Positions 49,120-60,700 of a DNA stretch of 64,000 bases are shown here, piece by piece. Origin of the DNA: Anaeramoeba ignava (lineage: Eukaryota; Metamonada; Anaeramoebidae); the NCBI GenBank assembly GCA_028826165.1, contig JAPDFW010000079.1, forward strand, positions 43,501-107,500. The letters are read 5' to 3'. A program made the position numbers and the translations under genes. The notes under the pieces are model-generated. The model was not told the origin of the DNA, ran no database searches, and saw only the letters and a list, made by a program, of their open reading frames with translations. Position 1 is the stretch's first letter. Each line of letters opens with the position of its first letter.

Positions 49120-49895
49120 TCTTAAATTGGAAATAAATTGATTTAAATTGGAAATAAATTGGAAATAAATTGATTTAAATTGGAAATAAATTGAAAATAA
49201 ATTGAAATAAATTGGAAATAAATTGAAATAAATTGAAATAAATTGATTTAAATTGATTTAAATTGGAAATAAATTGAAATAAATTGATTTAAATTGATTT
49301 AAATTGATTTAAATTGAAATAAATTGGAAATAAATTGAAATTGATTTAAATTGGAAATAAATTGAAATAAATTGATTTAAATTGGAAATAAATTGATTTA
49401 AATTGGAAATAAATTGATTTAAATTGATATAAATTGATTTAAATTGATTTAAATTGAAATAAATGGGAATAAATTGATTTAAATTGAAATAAATTGATTT
49501 AAATTGGAAATAAATTGAAATAAATTGAAATAAATTGAAATAAATTGATTTAAATTGATTTAAATTGATTTAAATTGATTTAAATTGATTTAAATTGGAA
49601 ATAAATTAAAATAAATTGAAATTGGAAATAAATTGGAAATAAATTGATTTAAATTGAAATAAATTGAAATAAATTGAATTAAATTGGAAATAAATTGAAA
49701 TAAATTGAAATAAATTGGAATAAATTGAAATAAATTGAAATAAATTGAAATAAATTGATTTAAATTGATTTAAATTGATTTAAATTGATTTAAATTGGAA
49801 ATAAATTGATTTAAATTGGAAATAAATTGAAATAAATTGAAATAAATTGATTTAAATTGATTTAAATTGATTTAAATTGGAAATAAATTGAAAAA
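49120..49895. repeat. Simple-repeat block, AAATTGATTT / AAATTGGAAATA
   Basis: About 780 bp of 10- to 12-mer units in the divergent interval between transporter copy 2 (-) and OSTC (+). No coding potential. Confidence 0.85.
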
Positions 49896-49960
49896 GAAAA
49901 AAAAAATTTGTAAAAAAAAAATTTCATTTTTTTCTTTTCAAAAAAAAAAAAATAAATAAA

Positions 49961-50405
49961 ATGGAAACAGTGGAAAATATTACACGACAATTACTGCGAC
50001 CATTTCGAGTTCCTCGAATCAAAATGCAATTAACACAACCACCGAAAATGTTTATATTTGGAGCAATTATGGTGACATTATTCATAATTTTTTCAGGAAT
50101 AGTTTACGATATGATCATCAATCCGCCATCAATGGGAACAGAGAGAATGTCTGATGGAAGTTTGCGCGCGATAGTGTTTTTAAAATATCACATAAACGGC
50201 CAGTATGTTCCTTGAAGGTGTTTATGCTTCTTTATTTATTATTCTTGGTTCTTTAGGAATTGTTTTAATTGATATTTCAACTAAAAAAAATGTCAAAATT
50301 GGTCCTTATTTCTTTTATCCTGGTGTCGCGCTTTTTGGTGGTTGTTATTTTATTGTCTATTCTTTTATCAAAATTAAACTTCCTCATTATTTAAATCAGG
50401 GTTAA
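49961..50405 (+). CDS. OSTC: OSTC/DC2, oligosaccharyltransferase complex subunit (one +1 frame break)
   Basis: About 147 residues in two frames. The first frame carries RPFRVPRIKMQLTQPPK, a TM helix (FGAIMVTLFIIFSGIVYDMI) and INPPSMG...AIVFLKYHINGQYV. It then stops at 50213-50215. The family motif NGQY(I/V)xEG continues one base over as EGVYASLFIILGSLGIVLID, ending IKLPHYLNQG. One extra base in TTCC at 50210-50211, or a skipped T at TGA, restores the full three-TM OSTC. OSTC docks STT3A-type oligosaccharyltransferase to the Sec61 translocon for N-glycosylation. Being short and highly conserved, it is the cleanest example of the +1 breaks in this window. No introns are present. Confidence 0.9.
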
Positions 50406-50521
50406 TTTCTTTAAGTTCATTTTTTTCTTTTTTCTTTTTTCTTTTCAAATTCTTTTCCTTTTCTTTTTTTCTTTCCAAAAAAAATAAACCAAATTTCATT
50501 TTAAAATTTAAAATTCAAAAT

Positions 50522-51409
50522 TCAATTTTGGAGAAATTGATTTATTAAATCAAATTGCTTATTTGTTTCCAAATTCTTTAAATGGTTTGAATATTGAGAA
50601 ATTAAATTTATCAACTTTTTCATTTCAAGGAGTTAATCAAATTCATAATAATGGAACAATTAAAAGGAATTGATTTTAATGAAGAAAAAGGAATTCTTTA
50701 TATTGGATATTTGAATAAAAATAATTTAAATTATGAAATTATTCAAATTAATGTTACTAATTTATCAATAATTAATAATTCAAGTTTTGGAAATGAAACT
50801 AATTTTATTGATATTAATATTGATGATATTTCAAATGAATATCTTTATTTACTTTATTCAAATATTTCTGATTCTAATTATTATCTTTCTAAAATTAATT
50901 TATCAAATATGAATATTATTAATTATTTTGATTTCGAAGATACATTTTTTGAATACTTTTTTGAAATGAATTATCAATATTTCTATTTCCAAAATTCAAG
51001 TAATAGTTTAATTTCAAGAATTAATTTAAGTAATATGATAATTATGAATGATTCATTAAATATTAGTTCATTTCAATTATATTCAACTTATCTTGAATTA
51101 AATGATAATTCAATAAATTTAATTGGTTCATTTCCTGATTCTATTGGTTATTTTAATCCAATATCTATTCTTCAAGTTAATTTAAGTTCAAATCAATTAA
51201 TTTCAAATTTATCAACAGAATATTCTTTTTCAAGTTTAATTAGTGAATATGATTCATCAAAATCAATTAATTATATTTTAAATAATGATCAAAAACCTTA
51301 TTCATTATATCAATTTAATCAACCAACTCCAACTCCAACTCCATCTTCAAGTCAACAAATTCTTTTCTCAATTTTAATTTACACAATAATAATTTTTGGA
51401 TTATTTTAA
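50522..51409 (+). pseudogene. 5'-truncated duplicate of the propeller glycoprotein gene at 52159-54270
   Basis: Nearly identical to 53366-54270, plus ~100 bp of its 3' flank (the shared CCTAATTTCTTTTCAGAAAAATAAAAAATAA context). It lacks the signal peptide and the first ~400 residues. Upstream of the ATG at 50651 the frame is also broken: ACAATTAAAAGG here against ACAATAAAAGG in the parent. The C-terminal Thr/Pro stretch is shorter by one PTPSPS block. A residual ORF of 252 residues remains open. Without a signal sequence it is unlikely to reach the surface. Confidence 0.85.
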
Positions 51410-52158
51410 TTTCTCTTTTTCTTTTTTCTTTTCTTTTTTCTTTTCTTTTCCTTTTTCTTTTCCTAATTTCTTTTCAGAAAAATAAAAAATAATCCAAAAT
51501 TCAAAATCAAAATCAAAATTAAAATCAAAATCAAAATTAAATTTAAAATCAAAATCAAAATTAAAATTAAAATTCAAATTCAAATTCAAATTCAAAATCA
51601 AAATCAAAATCAAAATTAAAATTAAAATTAAAATTCAAAATCAAAATCAAATTTAAATTTAAAAATTTTGAAACAAAATCAAAATTTAAAATTAAAATCA
51701 AAATTTTGAAAAATTTAAAAATAATTTTTCTTTTTTTTAAATTGAATTTTAATTTGATTTAAAATTTCAAAAAATTCAAAATAAATTTAAATCAAAATTC
51801 CAAAAAATTAATAAATAAATTTATAAATGAAATTTTCTTTAAATTATTTCCATTATTTTTTTTGATCTTTATTGAAAATAATTTAAAGAAAATTTCATTT
51901 ATTATTTTTATGTTTGATTATTTTTTGCCATCTTGATCAAAAAAAAAATAATGAAAATAAAAGAAAAAATAATTTTTTTTTTTGATTTTTCATTTCTTTT
52001 TTCATTAATCAAATTATTTGATTTGATTTGAAAGTTTAAATTTAAATAATTAAAGTAAATTTCTTTGATTTTCTTTGATTTGATTTTCTTTGGATTTGAT
52101 TTTCTTTGATTTATTGATTTGATTTAATTTTTATTTTCAAATAATAAATAGGCAAAAA
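51410..52158. other. Intergenic: duplicated 3' flank, AAAATC repeats, promoter side of next gene
   Basis: The first ~100 bp match the 3' flank of the full-length copy. Next come AAAATC/AAAATT hexamers (51500-51720), then AT-rich sequence with TTTGATTTTC repeats at 52060-52110 just upstream of the next gene. No gene is seen. Confidence 0.6.
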
Positions 52159-54270
52159 ATGAAAAACAATTTTATTTCCTTTATTTGTTTGATTTCTTTT
52201 ATTTTGTTAGTTCAATCAAATGTTGAAATTGAAAAATTATTTCGTTTTCCTTTAGCAACAAATGGTCCATTTGATACTTTGATTGATAATGATGAAGGAT
52301 TTGTTTATTTGGTTGATTATATGAATACAGGAAATTCACAAAATTCCATTTTATTCAAATTTGATATGAATACTCTTGAATTGATTGATGCTCTTAATTT
52401 AGGAGTTATGTATGCTGAAGGTGCAGCTATTGATACTGTGAATAAATTTATTTATGCTGAAACATATGGTAATAATCCGATAGTTCAAATTGCCAAAGTT
52501 GATTTGAAAAAATTTGAAGTTGTTGATATTATTACATTAGATATTAGTGTTAGTTCCGGATCTTGGAAAGCTCAAATTGATATTATAAATCAAAAAGGTT
52601 ATTTTGGTTGTTATTATCCTCCTTTTGTTGTTAAAATTGATTTAACTACATTTACTCAAGAAGCAAATTTATCTCTTTCTCAAGTTTATATTGGAGATAT
52701 GATAATTGATATTCCAAATGGATTTTTATATGCTGTAACAGATTCTGATACAATGAATAATCAAACATTAAGTAAAATTGCATTATCAAATTTCAGTATA
52801 ATTGATACTCTTATATTAAATTCTTCAAGTGACTTACAAATTAATTTTGGAGGAATTTATAATTCAACACAAAAAATGTATTTAGCAACATATCAATCAC
52901 CAATGACTGTTGTAATAATTGATTTGATAAATTTTACAAAACAAGAAACTATTACTTTTCAAAATCTTTCAGAGTGTCATGGAATGGGAATTGATGAAAC
53001 TAATGAAATTGGTTATTTTGTTGATCAAAATGGAGTTATTGGAAAAATGAATTTAACAAATAACTCATTAATTGATACATTGAATACTACTAATGGTACT
53101 TCTAATGCTGATTCAATTGGATTTGATTTTGAAACTCAAAAAGCTTATGTTGCAACTGGTGGTGAATCACTTATTGAAATTGATTTATCTTTATTCCAAG
53201 TTGAAAATATCAATACAATGAAAGATTATTCAGATCCTAAATTATTTCTTATTGATGAATCTAATCAAATTGCTTATTTCCAATTTTTGAATTCAAGTAA
53301 TATTATTTTCAAATTTGATCTTGAATCACTTCAAATTATTGATAATTTAACTTCAATTTATCAATTTAATTTTGGAGAAATTGGTTTATTAAATCAAATT
53401 GTTTATTTGTTTCCAAATTCTTTAAATGGTTTGAATATTGAGAAATTAAATTTATCAACATTTTCATTTCAAGGAATTAATCAAATTCACAATAATGGAA
53501 CAATAAAAGGAATTGATTTTAATGAAGAAAAAGGAATTCTTTATATTGGATATTTGAATAAAAATAATTTAAATTATGAAATTATTCAAATTAATGTTAC
53601 TAATTTATCAATAATTAATAATTCAAGTTTTGGAAATGAAACTAATTTTATTAATATTAATATTGATGATATTTCAAATGAATATCTTTATTTACTTTAT
53701 TCAAATATTTCTGATTCTAATTATTATCTTTCTAAAATTAATTTATCAAATATGAATATTATTAATTATTTTGATTTCGAAGATACATTTTTTGAATACT
53801 TTTTTGAAATGAATTATCAATATTTCTATTTCCAAAATTCAAGTAATAATTTAATTTCAAGAATTAATTTAAGTAATATGATAATTATGAATGATTCATT
53901 AAATATTAGTTCATTTCAATTATATTCAACTTATCTTGAATTAAATGATAATTCAATAAATTTAATTGGTTCATTTCCTGATTCTATTGGTTATTTTAAT
54001 CCAATATCTATTCTTCAAGTTAATTTAAGTTCAAATCAATTAATTTCAAATTTATCAACAGAATATTCTTTTTCGAGTTTAATTAATGAATATGATTCAT
54101 CAAAATCAATTAATTATATTTTAAATAATGATCAAAAACCTTATTCATTATATCAATTTAATCAACCAACTCCAACTCCAACTCCATCTCCATCTCCAAC
54201 TCCATCTTCAAGTCAACAAATTCTTTTCTCAATTTTAATTTACACAATAATAATTTTTGGATTATTTTAA
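52159..54270 (+). CDS. Secreted or GPI-anchored beta-propeller glycoprotein
   Basis: 703 residues, one exon, intact frame. A signal peptide (NFISFICLISFILLVQS) leads into YVTN/NHL-like propeller repeats of ~45 residues. Typical strands are ILFKFDMNTLELIDALNL and GKMNLTNNSLIDTLN. There are many N-glycosylation sequons (NLS, NIS, NSS). The end is a Thr/Pro/Ser stalk (PTPTPTPSPSPTPSSSQQ) followed by a hydrophobic tail with no cytoplasmic residues (ILFSILIYTIIIFGLF), as expected of a GPI-anchor signal. Likely a cell-surface recognition or coat protein; ligand unknown. Confidence 0.8.
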   Translation: MKNNFISFICLISFILLVQSNVEIEKLFRFPLATNGPFDTLIDNDEGFVYLVDYMNTGNSQNSILFKFDMNTLELIDALNLGVMYAEGAAIDTVNKFIYAETYGNNPIVQIAKVDLKKFEVVDIITLDISVSSGSWKAQIDIINQKGYFGCYYPPFVVKIDLTTFTQEANLSLSQVYIGDMIIDIPNGFLYAVTDSDTMNNQTLSKIALSNFSIIDTLILNSSSDLQINFGGIYNSTQKMYLATYQSPMTVVIIDLINFTKQETITFQNLSECHGMGIDETNEIGYFVDQNGVIGKMNLTNNSLIDTLNTTNGTSNADSIGFDFETQKAYVATGGESLIEIDLSLFQVENINTMKDYSDPKLFLIDESNQIAYFQFLNSSNIIFKFDLESLQIIDNLTSIYQFNFGEIGLLNQIVYLFPNSLNGLNIEKLNLSTFSFQGINQIHNNGTIKGIDFNEEKGILYIGYLNKNNLNYEIIQINVTNLSIINNSSFGNETNFININIDDISNEYLYLLYSNISDSNYYLSKINLSNMNIINYFDFEDTFFEYFFEMNYQYFYFQNSSNNLISRINLSNMIIMNDSLNISSFQLYSTYLELNDNSINLIGSFPDSIGYFNPISILQVNLSSNQLISNLSTEYSFSSLINEYDSSKSINYILNNDQKPYSLYQFNQPTPTPTPSPSPTPSSSQQILFSILIYTIIIFGLF

Positions 54271-54359
54271 TTTCTCTTTTCTTTTTTCTTTTCCTTTTCC
54301 TTTTCTTTTCTTTTCTTTTTCTTTTCCTAATTTCTTTTCAGAAAAATAAAAAATAATCC

Positions 54360-54735
54360 AAAATTCAAATCAAAATCAAATTCAAAATCAAAATTTAAAT
54401 TTAAAATCAAAATCAAAATCAAAATCAAAATCAAAATCAAAATCAAAATTTAATTCAAAATCAAAATTTAAAATCAAAATCAAAATCAAAATTAAAATTA
54501 AAATTAAAATCAAAATCAAAATTAAATTTAAAATCAAAATCAAAATCAAAATCAAAATTAAAATTAAAATTAAAATTAAAATCAAAATCAAAATCAAAAT
54601 AAAATTCAAAATTAAAATCAAAATCAAAATCAAAATCAAAATCAAAATTAAATTTAAAATCAAAATTAAAATTAAAATCAAAATTAAAATCAAAATCAAA
54701 ATCAAAATCAAAATCAAAATTAAAAAATTTTTTTC
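54360..54735. repeat. Simple-repeat block, AAAATC hexamers
   Basis: (AAAATC)/(AAAATT)n between the glycoprotein stop and the kinase start. Minus-strand Ile/Leu and Phe/Asp ORFs here are repeat translations. Confidence 0.85.
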
Positions 54736-54774
54736 ATTTTTCATTTTTCATTTTTTCATTTTTTTATTTTTTAA

Positions 54775-57700
54775 ATGAATTTTTTAAAGAAAATTGGATT
54801 AGTAAGCACAACACAAACAACTTCCAATCCAGAAATAGGAAAAAGCATAAAAATTGGGAAGAAAAACTTGAAAATCGATTCATTGATAGCAGAAGGAGGA
54901 TTTGGATTTGTATATCTAGCGAAAGACGAAGAAACAAATGAAGAATTTGCTTTAAAAAAAATGGCAGTTTCAAATAAAGAACAACTTATTTCAATTAAAC
55001 GTGAAGTTAAATTTCAAAAAAAATTCATTAAGCATAAGAACATTGTTAAACTTTATGACGCTATTTCTGTTAAAGAAGATCGAGGTGCAGATTTTGTTTA
55101 TATAATGATGGAGTTTTGTCCAGGTATTTAATTAATATTAATTATAATTTTATCATTGTTTTATAAAGAATTTAAATTTTTTAATTGTTTTTTTTTTATT
55201 TTAGGATCTCTTGTTTCTAAAATGAATTCTTTGTTAAAACAGGATAAAAAATTTACAGAAAAAGAAGCTTTAAAAATTTTTTATGATATTTGTAAAGGAG
55301 TTTATTATCTTCATAAATCAAATCCACCAGTTGCTCATCGAGATTTAAAAGTATAAATTAAATTATAAATAAAAATATAAATTAATTATAAATAAAATTA
55401 TAAATTAAATTATAAATAAAATTATAAATAAAATTATAAATAAAATTATAAATAAAATTATAAATTAAATTATAAATAAAATTATAAATTAAAATTATAA
55501 ATAAAATTATAAATTAAATTATAAATAAAATTATAAATAAAATTATAAATAAAATTATAAATTAAATTATAAATAAAATTATAAATAAAATTATAAATAA
55601 AATTATAAATAAAAATATAAATTAAATTATAAATAAAAATATAAATAAAATTATAAATAAAATTATAAATTAAATTATAAATAAAATTATAAATAAAATT
55701 ATAAATAAAATTATAAATAAAATTATAAATAAAATTATAAATAAAATTATAAATAAAATTATAAATAAAATTATAAATTAAATTATAAATAAAATTATAA
55801 ATAAAAATATAAATAAAATTATAAATAAAATTATAAATAAAATTATAAATTAAATTATAAATAAAATTATAAATAAAATTATAAATTAAATTATAAATTA
55901 AATTATAAATAAAATTATAAATAAAATTATAAATAAAATTATAAATAAAATTATAAATTAAATTATAAATTAAATTATTAATAAAATTATAAATAAAATT
56001 ATAAATTAAATTATAAATTAAAATTATAAATAAAATTATAAATAAAATTATAAATAAAATTATAAATAAAATTATAAATAAAATTATAAATAAAATTATA
56101 AATAAAATTATAAATAAAATTATAAATAAAATTATAAATAAAATTATAAATAAAATTATATAAAATTATAAATTAAATTATAAATTAAAATTATAAATAA
56201 AATTATAAATAAAATTATAAATAAAATTATAAATTAAATTATAAATAAAATTATAAATTAAATTATAAATAAAAATATAAATAAATTATAAATAAAATTA
56301 TAAATTAAATTATAAATAAAATTATAAATAAAATTATAAATAAAATTATAAATAAAATTATAAACAAAATTATAAATTAAATTATAAATAAAATAATAAA
56401 TAAAAATATAAATAAAATTATAAATAAAATTATAAATAAAATTATAAATAAAATAATAAATAAAATTATAAATTAAATTATAAATTAAATTATAAATTAA
56501 ATAATAAATAAAATAATAAATAAAATTATAAATTAAATTATAAATTAAATTATAAATAAAATTATAAATTAAATTATAAATTAAATTATAAAAATTTTTA
56601 GGTTGAAAATGTTTTAATTGGAAAAGATAAAATTTTTAAACTTTGTGATTTTGGAAGTGCGACTCAAAGAGTTTATACTTTAAAATCTCAACAAGAAAGA
56701 TATGAAGCTGAAGATGATATACAAAAAAATACCACTTTATCATATCGAGCACCAGAAATGATAGATTTATTTAGAAAACAAAAAATTAATGAAAAAGTTG
56801 ATATTTGGGCTTTAGGTAATTATAAATTAAATTATAAATAAAATTATAAATTAAATTATAAATAAAAATTATAAATTAAATAATAAATTAAATTATAAAT
56901 TAAATTATAAATAAAATTATAAATTAAATAATAAATTAAATTATAAATAAAATTATAAATAAAATTATAAATAAAAATTATAAATAAAATTATAAATAAA
57001 ATAATAAATTAAATTATAAATTAAATTATAAATAAAATTATAAATAAAATTATAAATTAAATTATAAATAAAAATTATAAATTAAATAATAAATTAAATA
57101 ATAAATTAAATTATAAATTAAATTATAAATTAAATAATAAATAAAATTATAAATTAAATTATAAATAAAATTATAAATAAAATTATAAATTAAATTATAA
57201 ATTAAATAATAAATAAAATTAAAAATTAAATTATAAATTAAATTATAAATAAAATTATAAAATAAAATTATAAATTAAATTATAAATTAAATTATAAATA
57301 AAATTATAAATTAAATTATAAATTAAATAATAAATAAAATTATAAATAAAATTATAAATAAAAATATAAATAAAATTATAAATAAAATTATAAATAAAAT
57401 TATAAATAAAATTATAAATTAAATTATAATTAAAATATAAATTAAATTATAAATTAAATTATAAATAAAATTATAAAATAAATTATAAATTAAATTATAA
57501 ATAATAAATAAAAATACTTTAGGTTGTGTTTTATATAAAATTCTGTTTTTTGAAGGTCCTTTTGAAGAAGGAAGTGAATTACAAATTCTTAATGAAAATT
57601 ATGAAATTCCTAAAAGTTCATATTCAAAAGAAACAATAAGTATGATTAAATGGCTTCTTAATTCAGATCCAGAATCTCGACCAGATATTTTTGATGTAAT

Positions 57701-60700
57701 AGAAAAGGTTGCTAAATTTCTTGGAGTAAAACCATTAAAAAGACCTGAAAAAACTCAAGTTGTTGAAAAAGAAAAACCAATTGAGGAAAAAATTAATCTT
57801 CCAAAAAAAACAAATCAAAAAGAAAACAAATCAAAAAAGGAAGAAAATAATCAACCAGAAGAACAAAATTCATTTTTTGCAATGCTTGATTGGCAACCAA
57901 ATGAATCAAATCAAAATCAAAAACCAAAACCAAAACCAAAAATTGAATCAAATCAAAATCCAAAAATTGAATCAAATCAAAATCAAAATCAAAATCAAAA
58001 TCAAAATCAAAATCAAAATCAAAATTCAAAAAGAAAATCTCAAAATCATAAAAAACACCATCATAAACATCATCATTCAAAAAATTCACCTCAAAAAGAA
58101 AACAATGAACAACTCCAACAAAATCAACCTCAATTAAATCCTGTTGAAAAAAATGATCAACCAATTTTAATTTTTGATCCACAAGAATTTGAAAATCAAA
58201 TGAAACAATATCAAGATAAAAAAGAAACAATAATTGATTCAACATCAGAAAAAAATGATCAAAGTGAAGAAAAGCAAGTAGAAAATAAAATGATAAATAG
58301 AAACAAAAGATCTTTTCTTGATAGTGATGAATTCTTTTTTGGTGAACAAAATCAAAATCAAAATCAAAATCAAAACCAAAATCCAATTTCATTTCAAAGT
58401 GATAGTGAAAATGAAAATGAAAATCAAAATCAAAATCAAAACCAAAATCAAAATCAAAATCAAAATCCAATTTCATTTCAAAGTGATAATGAAAATGAAA
58501 ATGAAAATTTATTTAAAAATCAAAATCAAAATCAAAATCAAAATCAAAATCCAATTTTATTTCAAAGTGATAGTGAAAATGAAAATGAAAATTTATTTAA
58601 AAACCAAAATCAAAACCAAAGTCCAATTTCATTCCAAAGTGATCAAGAAAGTAATAAAGAAAGTCAAGATGAAAATGATGAAAATGATGAAAATGATGAA
58701 AAAGGAAATGATGAACAAAAAAAATTTTCTTTGCAAGAAATTCTTCATGATAAAAAAACAAATGAACAAATTAAAATTCAACAAAATGAAATGAATCAAG
58801 AAAGAATAATTGTAGAAACAAAAACAGAAAAATCAAAACCAAAACCAAAAAGAAGACACAAACATAGAGATCACAAGCATGGGATAAAATTAGAAGATCA
58901 AAGCCAAAGCATTTCTTCAGACAATTTAAATGAAAAATTAAATGAAAAATTAAATGAAAAATTAAATGAAAATGGAAATTTAAATGAAAATGAAAATTCA
59001 AAATTAAATGAAAATGAAAATGAAAATGAAAATAAAAAACATCATTTACTTAAAGAAAAACGATCCAAAGAAAAACCAATTAAAACAGTAGCTGTAAAAC
59101 CTGAAGGGAATCCTAATTTCAAACTTAGTTCACAACCACATCTTAAACCAATAACAAATCAATCATCAATTAATATTGATAATTTGAAATTAGAACCATC
59201 AACAGAAAAAACAACAAAATTATCAAAATTTCAAGATTTTGCAAAGGCAACTTTCTCTTCTAGACATAATAAATGGGTTATAAAGGCAATTAATTCAGAA
59301 TTATCTGAATCAAAACCTAAATATGTTCGTAAATTGATTTTAATGACTTGGAAAGAACCTCAAAATATTCAAAGTTTTTATCAATCTATTATAAAAAGAC
59401 CAATTGGAAAAGATTCAATAGTTGGTTTGAAATTTGCTCATTTGATTCTTAAAATGATTCAAGAAGGATCTCCAGCAGTAAATTCAAAACAAAATTAAAA
59501 TTAAAATTAAATTAAAATTAAATTTAAATTAAATTAAATTAAATTTAAATTTAAAATTAAATTAAATTAAAAACATTCAAAAATAAATTCAAATTTTAAA
59601 AATTAAATTAAATTAAATTAAAATTAAATTAAATTAAATTCAATTTAAATTAAATTCAAATTAAAATTCAAATTAAATTAAATTAAATTCAAAATTAAAA
59701 AAATTAAATAAATTAAATTCAAATTCAAAAATTCAAATTAAATTCAAATTAAATTAAATTAAATTAAATCAAATTAAATTAAAATTCAAATTAAATTAAA
59801 TTAAATTAAATTAAAATTAAATTAAATTTAAATTAAAAATTAAAATTAAATTAAATTAAATTAAATTCAAATTAAATTCAAAAACAAATTAAATTAAATT
59901 AAATTAAAATTTAAATTCAAATTAAATTAAATTCAAAATTAAATTAAATTAAATTAAATTAAATTAAATTAAATTAAATTAAATTAAATTAAATTAAATT
60001 CAAAACAAAACCAAATTCAAATTAAATTAAATTCAAATTAAAATTAAATTAAATTAAAATTAAATTAAATTCAAAATTAAAATTAAATTCAAAATTAAAA
60101 TTAAATTAAAATTAAATTCAAATTAAATTAAATTAAATTAAAATTAAATTAAATTAAAATTAAATTCAAAATAAATTCAAAATAAATTCAAATTAAATTT
60201 AAAATAATTTCAATCATTTTTAATAGTTCTTGGAATACACAAAAAAAAGAGATGACTTATTTTCTAAACTTCTGGAATCTTGGAAGAAAATCCAAAAAGG
60301 AATTTTCCCTGTTTTACTTGTTAAATATTTAAATATTCTTATAGAGAAAATTGATTTTCATAAATCAAGACCAGAATTTGAAGGAAATTTATCACTTGGA
60401 ACTTATATAATTAATTCATTTGAAAAAGGAATTATCGACCCATTATATGATTATGAAAAATGCACTGGAGAAGATTTAGTATCGTAAGTTTTATTTGATT
60501 AAAAAATTTAAAAAATTTAAATTAAAAAATTAAAAATTAAATTAAAAAATTAAAAAAGTGAAAAAACAGTTAAATCTTTACTTTCTTTATACGAGAAAAT
60601 TATTGACTATGGTAAAATCTCCTTTTCAAATTCTTTCCAAAATCTTGAAAAACTTGATTCTTGCCAAACAAGCTCATTGATTCCTATTATTAAAGAAGCA

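Noticed and set aside
2562-50215. Reassigned stop codons as the explanation for interrupted genes
   Set aside because: Conserved genes end properly at TAA (eS24, OSTC, COG7 neighbours) and TGA (proteasome beta-4), and homology resumes in another frame, not in the same frame after the stop.
57760-58794. Overlapping KIKIKI and DFDFDF ORFs inside the kinase linker
   Set aside because: Frame shadows of the NQ/NE linker; the kinase frame is continuous through this exon.
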